DNA from: Macrotis lagotis
Taxonomy: Eukaryota; Chordata; Mammalia; Peramelemorphia; Peramelidae
DNA length: 64,000 nt
Direction: 5' to 3'
Assembly: GCF_037893015.1 (NCBI RefSeq)
Contig: NC_133661.1
Coordinates: forward strand, 246,966,546 to 247,030,545
Shown here: one piece after another, positions 58,859-64,000 of the stretch
Numbering within the stretch: the first letter of the stretch is position 1
Layout of the letters: each line of letters begins with the position of its first letter
Program-made: the position numbers and the translations under genes
Notes under the pieces: model-generated
Told to the model about the DNA's origin: nothing
Seen by the model: only the letters and a program-made list of their open reading frames with translations
Database searches by the model: none

Positions 58859-59999
58859 TAAGAAAGGGGAGTAGGCATTGTATTGTTACCAGAACAGAAT
58901 TCATTATTTTACTCTACAGTTAGCAGTTGACTGGGAGACCAAGGTTCTTTGGGATGTTGAAAGACTGATAATTTGCCATTTCACATTTCCCCCCTGTACT
59001 GATATTTTTCAATCAAACGAAAACCTTGATCTTTCTGGTGTCCTTTTTTCTATGTTGACTCTTATTTCTAGTTTACTCCTATGACTACTTAGTCATTCTT
59101 TCCCAGCAATGGTCAAACTGAGGGCTAATGGATTTGGACTTTTACAATAATATTTTTAATATGAGACTCTGGGATAGTTCAGGTCTAAAGTGAATGGAAA
59201 GTATTTGTTTTTTATCTTAAGGGGGTAGGGGAGTCTAATGGGCTATTTGAATACATTATGTTTTAATGTTTGTTCATGGGCTTCTGGGATCCTTGTGTAT
59301 TTTTATGGTGTATGAAATAAAGATTTTTCAATATTGGAAATCAATCCTTCAAGTACCAATGAAGGAGTAGAAATTCCATTATCCACAATTGGAGAAATCT
59401 AGATCAAGCTCTACATACCTTATCTATATCTAAGAGATTTTCCCAAATCATGAGTGGGGAGGAAAAACCTTCTGGAATGGCAGCATGAGTCAAAGACAGA
59501 AACTAGCCCCAGAATTGCAGTAAGAGAAAGGAAGGGAATAATCATTTATTAAGTGTCTCCTATATGTCAAGCACTTATTATCTCATTTGAACTCAAGTCA
59601 TGTGAACCCAGAGTCCTTGAGGGATCCTAGACTATAAGTCACAACTATCCACTATCTATGATGCTTAATTTAGGTTGTTTAGAGCAAGGATTGCTTAAGA
59701 GGCTGTGATCAGGTATCAAATTCCTACTTTTTATAAATTTTACATGCAAGGGACAAACCTTGTTATTGACTAAATACAACTCAAGTCAGATACTGCTCCA
59801 TATGAGTAGTGGTGGTGGTGTTAGTTTTAAGTGATACTAATGGTTTAAACCAAGTTGAATACTACTGGGAGCTTAGTCATACCAAAGCAATCCACTTGGA
59901 AGAAGGTGGGGTTTGTATGTGTATGTGTGTGTGTGTGTGTGTGTGTAAATTTTTTTAAACAAGGGGCTGAAGAACTGAAGCCAGACATGGAGAGATTAG

Positions 60000-60476
60000 G
60001 GTGACAGTTATTCCTCTGTATTTTTCTCTAGACAGACCATATCTGGAGTATTGTTCTGCATGATAGGCACCACAATTTAGGGAGGATGTTAATAAGCTGA
60101 AGATCATCTAGAGGAGAGTAACCAGGATCCTAAAAGGTCTTGAGTTAATGTCATACAAGGATGGCATGGGAAAAATGATGGCTATAATATACTAAAATAT
60201 TCAATATGTTGTCATGTGGAAAAGGTTAGATGTGCTCCTTTTGGTTCTAGAGAAAAGAACCAGAGTCATCAGTAGGAATTATAAAGAAGTTGGTTTTGAT
60301 TGGAATGAAGAAAAAACTTACCAATAAGTATAGCTGTGTAAAAGTAGTGTTGTCTTCAAGCAGAAGCTGAATGCATACTTTTGGGGTCTTTGTAGTGGGG
60401 GATTCCTCTGGTGATTGGTTGGACTTATTTCTGAGGTCCCTTCCAATACAATTCTATGATTCTGTGAGAGATCACT
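60000..60476 (+). mobile_element. L3/CR1-type LINE 3' end
   Basis: TATCTGGAGTATTGTTCTGC, AGAGGAGAGTAACCAGGATC, GTCATGTGGAAAAGGTTAGA, TCTTCAAGCAGAAGCTGAAT and a final GAGGTCCCTTCCAATACAAT then TCTATGATTCTG. This is the diagnostic order and terminal motif of CR1/L3 LINEs. It is old and broken. Confidence 0.85.
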
Positions 60477-60719
60477 TTGTGTAGGAAACCAGACCCATAT
60501 TCAAAGTAGTCACATTTAAAATCATCCTCTTTAAGATTATCACAGCCTACTCTGTCTGTATCTTGTATGGACTTATTAATTTACATGCTCCCAGCATGTA
60601 AACAAGAACAGGGATTGTTTTCTGCCTTTCCTTACATGCTCAGACCTTATCATGGTACCTGGGATATAATAAGTTGTGGATGTTCTCCTGCTGACAGGGG
60701 CTCTGTAACGACTATACTA

Positions 60720-61165
60720 TGTTAGAATTTCTCTTCTTCACAAAGGATCAGGACAATGAAATTATATAATAACTAGTCAGTTAGAAGGAGCTCTGAGGTT
60801 CAGAGCTGCTTGTTATACCAGTGATTCTTTGCAAGTAAACTCTAGATAAATTTGAATATTCCTTTAGTGTCCAGAAACCAGAGAACCAACCTTGATCAGC
60901 TCAAGAGAAACCTTGACCAAGAGCTGCAGACTGGAGACCTTGCTTGGAAGTTCCTAAACATTCTATTACCTGACTTATTTTGTCTCCTTAACCCCCTGAC
61001 TTCTCATAAATCTTCTAGAAACTATAATATCTCACCCTTTCTCCTACTCTTCTTTGATGAGCTGAGAATTCTCTCTCCTCTACTCCTTTGTAAGATCTTC
61101 TTTCCTCTGAAAACCTTTTCTCAGTCAATAAAAGCTTCTTAATCTGTTTCATTTCAAGTTCCTTT
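60720..61165 (+). mobile_element. Possible solo LTR fossil
   Basis: A TGTTAGAA-type start, a pyrimidine-rich body and AATAAAAGC near the end resemble a retroviral LTR (family unknown, ends approximate, old). No internal viral genes adjoin it. Confidence 0.35.
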
Positions 61166-61212
61166 ATGGGCCTGGAGTGTTTTTGTTTCTATCCTTAAGG
61201 TTTTGTCCCAAG

Positions 61213-61365
61213 TTTTTTTTAAGGTTTTTGCAAGGCAAATGGGGTTAAGTGGCTTGCCCAAGGTCACACAGCTAGGTAATTATTAAATGCCTGAGATCAG
61301 ATTTGAACCCAGGTACTCCTGACTCCAAGGCCGGTGCTTTATCCACTGTGCCACCTAGCTGCCCC
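61213..61365 (-). mobile_element. Short marsupial SINE inside L2
   Basis: GGTTTTTGCAAGGCAAATGG to CTGTGCCACCTAGCTGCCCC, complete. Confidence 0.92.
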
Positions 61366-61556
61366 TTCTTTTCTCTCTTTACGCTCTCTCTTGGTAACTT
61401 CATTAGTTCTCATGGGTTGGACTATCACTTCTATATTGATGATTTGCAGATCTCTATCTAGCCCAATCTCTCCCCTGAGTTTCAGTTCTACATCATTAAT
61501 TGCCTATTGAACATTTTATATTAGATATCCCAGAGACATCTCAAACTCAGCACATG

Positions 61557-61772
61557 AAGGTAGCTGAAGCAGAGTCTGGTGAGATATCAAAGATGCCAAA
61601 GTTATCTACTGCATCCTGGGGCATTCTGACTTTGTTTTACCCAGTGATTCAGAAAAAGAGTGGGAATTGATGGTTTTTACAACTCTGCCTCCCTTAAATT
61701 AATTCACTAGCAAGTTAAGACATCATCTGCGATGACACTGGTCCTTTATGAAAATGAAGGATGAACAAGAAC
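61557..61772 (+). mobile_element. Second RTE-tailed SINE family, partial
   Basis: GGTAGCTGAAGCAGAGTCTG, GCCAAAGTTATCTACTGCAT, CAACTCTGCCTCCCTTAAAT, CAAGTTAAGACATCATCTGC, then the tail TGGTCCTTTATGAAAATGAA and GGATGAACAAG. It has a different body from the 15652-15946 family but the same kind of tail. Confidence 0.65.
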
Positions 61773-62164
61773 AAATTGGTCTCCTTTCTTCAAGTCTCTC
61801 ATTTCACCAGTCCATCCTCCTTCATTGTTGCCAAAGTGATTTGTCTAGAAGGATAAACATGAACTTCCTGTTTTAACTTTTAAAGCCCTTCACAATTAGT
61901 CCCAGCTTATCTTTACAACCTAATTCCATGGTGCTTTCCCTTCCATGTTTTGTGACCTAGCCAAACTGGTCTTTTCTTTGCTCCTCACACATCTTCTATC
62001 TCTGCCTTTGTAATGGTCATCCCTTGTGCCTGGAATGAAATCCTTCCTTATCTCTTGATTCATTTAGAGTTCTTCTTTCTTTTAGGATGCAAAAAGGTGT
62101 TCTACATGACACTGCTTCTCATTCACCTAACTGCTAATGCCCTCCTTCTCAGTGATGTTATATA

Positions 62165-62450
62165 TAATTAGGTGGCTCCCTAAATAGAACACTAGACCTG
62201 GAATCAGGAAGATCTGAGTTCAAATCTAGCCTCACACATTTACTAATTGTGGGCAAGTCACTTAATCTCTGTTTAACCTCAATTTCCTCATTTTTAAAAT
62301 GGGAATGGGCCAGCTAGGTGATACAGTAGGTAGAGCATTGGCCTTGGAGTCAGGAGAATCTGAGTTCAAATTCAGTCTCAAACACTTGATACTTACTAGC
62401 TATGATACTTACTAGCTTGGGTTACAAATCAAAAATAAAATAAAATGGGG
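62165..62450 (+). repeat. Two adjacent MIR/SINE-type elements
   Basis: First: GACCTGGAATCAGGAAGATC to CTCAATTTCCTCATTTTTAA. A second SINE head is then inserted: GGGCCAGCTAGGTGATACAG, GCCTTGGAGTCAGGAGAATC to CAAAAATAAAATAAA. The MIR body continues as AATGGGGATAAAAATAGAGC. Confidence 0.65.
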
Positions 62451-62809
62451 ATAAAAATAGAGCCTACTCCAGGGTTGTTTAAGAATCAAATGAGGTAAAA
62501 ATTGTAAGGCAGTTAGCACAAGACCAGTTACGTTGTATACTATATTCTTATATTTATTAACTTTTATATTTGTTATATTATTGTTATTTTACTCTATATT
62601 TATTTTGCACATACTTATGTTTGTACTTGCAAGTAGGGATTATTGTATTCTTTGTAATGTATATATTCCTAGCAGCTAAGTCAGTCCTTTCATAGTAGGT
62701 ATTTAATAAATGCTGTCATCAATTAAAGCAGATTTATGTTGCACAGACTTTGTGCAGGCAAACCTTCTGTCCTTGTATTTCTCAATTAATAAGCTGTAGC
62801 AGTACTAAT

Positions 62810-63050
62810 GGGGAACTAAGTGTTGCTGTAGATAGAGCACCAGGCTTATAGTCTGCAAGATCTGAATTCAGATCAGACCTTGCACATTTGCTAACTGTGA
62901 TTTTGAGCAAATCATTTAAGCCCATTTACCTCAATTTCCTCATCTGTAAAATGAGCTGGAGAAGGAAATGGCAAACTACTCTAGTATCTCTGCCAAGAAA
63001 CCCCCAAATGGGATCATTAAGAGCTGGTCAAGACTGAAATGACAACATCA
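62810..63050 (+). mobile_element. MAR1-type CORE-SINE
   Basis: GGGGAACTAAGTGTTGCTGT, CTCAATTTCCTCATCTGTAA, AATGAGCTGGAGAAGGAAAT and GAGCTGGTCAAGACTGAAAT. The best preserved member of this family in the window. Confidence 0.8.
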
Positions 63051-64000
63051 ATGAGGAATAGTAATAATAATAATAATTATTATTATTATCAACTAGCCAC
63101 ATTTCTATGGTGCTCTGTAATAAAACATTTTTCTCACAATAATTATTATACAGGAAAGTTTACATATATTATTAATCTCTATTTTATAAAGAGAAGTATT
63201 TGGTTTAGAAAACTGAGTCAGTTTGTCTGCAAAGGTCCATATGGCTAATAAGTAGGGGATATGAACTTAGATCTCCTAACTTCAGTATTATTTCTGCTAC
63301 ACCATATTGTCCAGCTGTGCCAGGGTGAAGACTTAAATAGACTCCACTCAACCTAGGTTAGTTACTGGAATTATAGATACAATGACTAAGAGGAAATACT
63401 CAGTTTCTATCTACATTACTCAGCAAAGCCCATGACAGCAAATGTCAGTGTTAAGAAGACTAGAGTCTCTGGTGAGTTGACCCTATGCGCATAAACTGTT
63501 TTTCCTCTGTTCTCCTGACAAAGATTGCATGGTTCTTGCCCAGCCAGATGTCTTGTGAAAGGAGTGCCAGAGCTGGTAAAGGAAGGTGGCTAGATAGATA
63601 GATATTCACTAATCAACACAGCTGGAAAAACAACCTACCCACTTACAAAAGAGACTGAATAGCATCTTCTTTGTCTATGAAAGACAAAATATGTTTGTTT
63701 TACTCTGATGGCTCAGTCCAATTAGTGCTTTGGTTTGAATTATAATGTGCTAAAAGTGATTTACATGCGAGACTCACACAGCTAAGAGGTTTTTGATGAT
63801 TCACGAGACTGAAGAGAAACTATAAATTCCTGGGTCATTGCTGTAGCCCCATCCAGTAGACTCAGATCAGCTGCCTGCCCTGATTTTCTTTTAGTATAAT
63901 ATCTAACCTACCACAAGGACTTAATAAATGCTTACTGACTGACTGCACTCTGAGCCATACTTTGGGTAGTTTTTACTTTTGTTGTCATCATCATCATCAT
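63051..64000. other. Right-edge intergenic DNA
   Basis: Contains an (AAT/ATT)n array at about 63060-63090, a MIR-like stretch to about 63300 and mostly unique sequence after that. An L2-type end (GACTTAATAAATGCTTACTG) is at about 63920-63940 and a (TCA)n run reaches the edge. No exon was recognised. Confidence 0.5.

Larger units (their letters stand above)
61166..62130 (+). mobile_element. L2 LINE remnant with nested SINEs
   Basis: TTCTCTCTTTACGCTCTCTC, TATTGATGATTTGCAGATCT and CAGAGACATCTCAAACTCAG belong to the reverse transcriptase part. After the inserted SINE, AAAGTGATTTGTCTAGAAGG and AAAGCCCTTCACAATTAGTC are the 3' part. A separate L2 end (GTAGGTATTTAATAAATGC) appears at about 62600-62720 after MIR-like insertions at 62165-62450. 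Confidence 0.72.

Noticed and set aside
60852-61142. 96-residue + strand open frame
   Set aside because: It falls in a probable LTR-like repeat; pyrimidine-rich with no domain.

Overview
The window is nuclear DNA from a mammal, almost certainly a marsupial. Two vertebrate genes can be read exon by exon: the last three coding exons of ANGEL1 (+ strand, left edge) and all seven coding exons of VASH1 (- strand, 14.4-40.1 kb). The background is full of marsupial-type SINEs (tRNA-derived head, GTTCAAAT-type box B, A-rich or RTE-like tail), MIR/MAR1-type CORE-SINEs and decayed L2, L3/CR1 and RTE-like LINEs. The abundance of the short A-tailed SINE with target-site duplications hints at an Australasian lineage, but that is a guess. 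There are no bacterial-style operons, no CRISPR arrays and no convincing RNA genes.

Layout. 1-1006: intron of ANGEL1 (its upstream exons lie beyond the left edge). 1007-3035: ANGEL1 C-terminal coding exons. 3036 to about 5105: ANGEL1 3' UTR ending at an AATAAA. About 5106-9645: short intergenic gap between two convergent genes. About 9646-14384: long VASH1 3' UTR that is strikingly free of SINEs. 14385-40085: VASH1 coding exons 7 to 1, separated by introns filled with L2, SINEs, MIRs, a TA-flanked DNA transposon, microsatellites and a 350-base polypurine tract. 40086-41900: VASH1 upstream region with a CpG-rich promoter zone at about 41.27-41.86 kb. 42-64 kb: intergenic DNA upstream of VASH1 with no recognisable host exon. 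It holds a long, interrupted L2 copy (48.1-51.7 kb), an RTE-X/L4-like LINE (57.5-58.6 kb), an L3/CR1 tail (60.0-60.5 kb), a possible LTR fossil and many SINEs.

Function. VASH1 encodes vasohibin-1, a tubulin tyrosine carboxypeptidase that acts with SVBP. The spliced reading frame is open for 357 residues and keeps the Cys/His/Ser catalytic triad. ANGEL1 encodes a CCR4-type exonuclease-endonuclease-phosphatase family protein, and its C-terminal VDYIFFS and SDH motifs are intact here. The tail-to-tail VASH1-ANGEL1 order is the arrangement I recall from human chromosome 14q24, so the locus looks like conserved synteny.

No wholly new biological system was found. The most notable observations are: a LINE 3' end whose terminal sequence is shared with two SINE families in the same window; two SINEs with the same internal deletion; a DNA transposon that splits a MIR; a perfect 21-base repeat inside the VASH1 3' UTR; and paired weak GTATCC splice donors in VASH1. 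Repeat boundaries are read by eye and are approximate unless a target-site duplication is cited.
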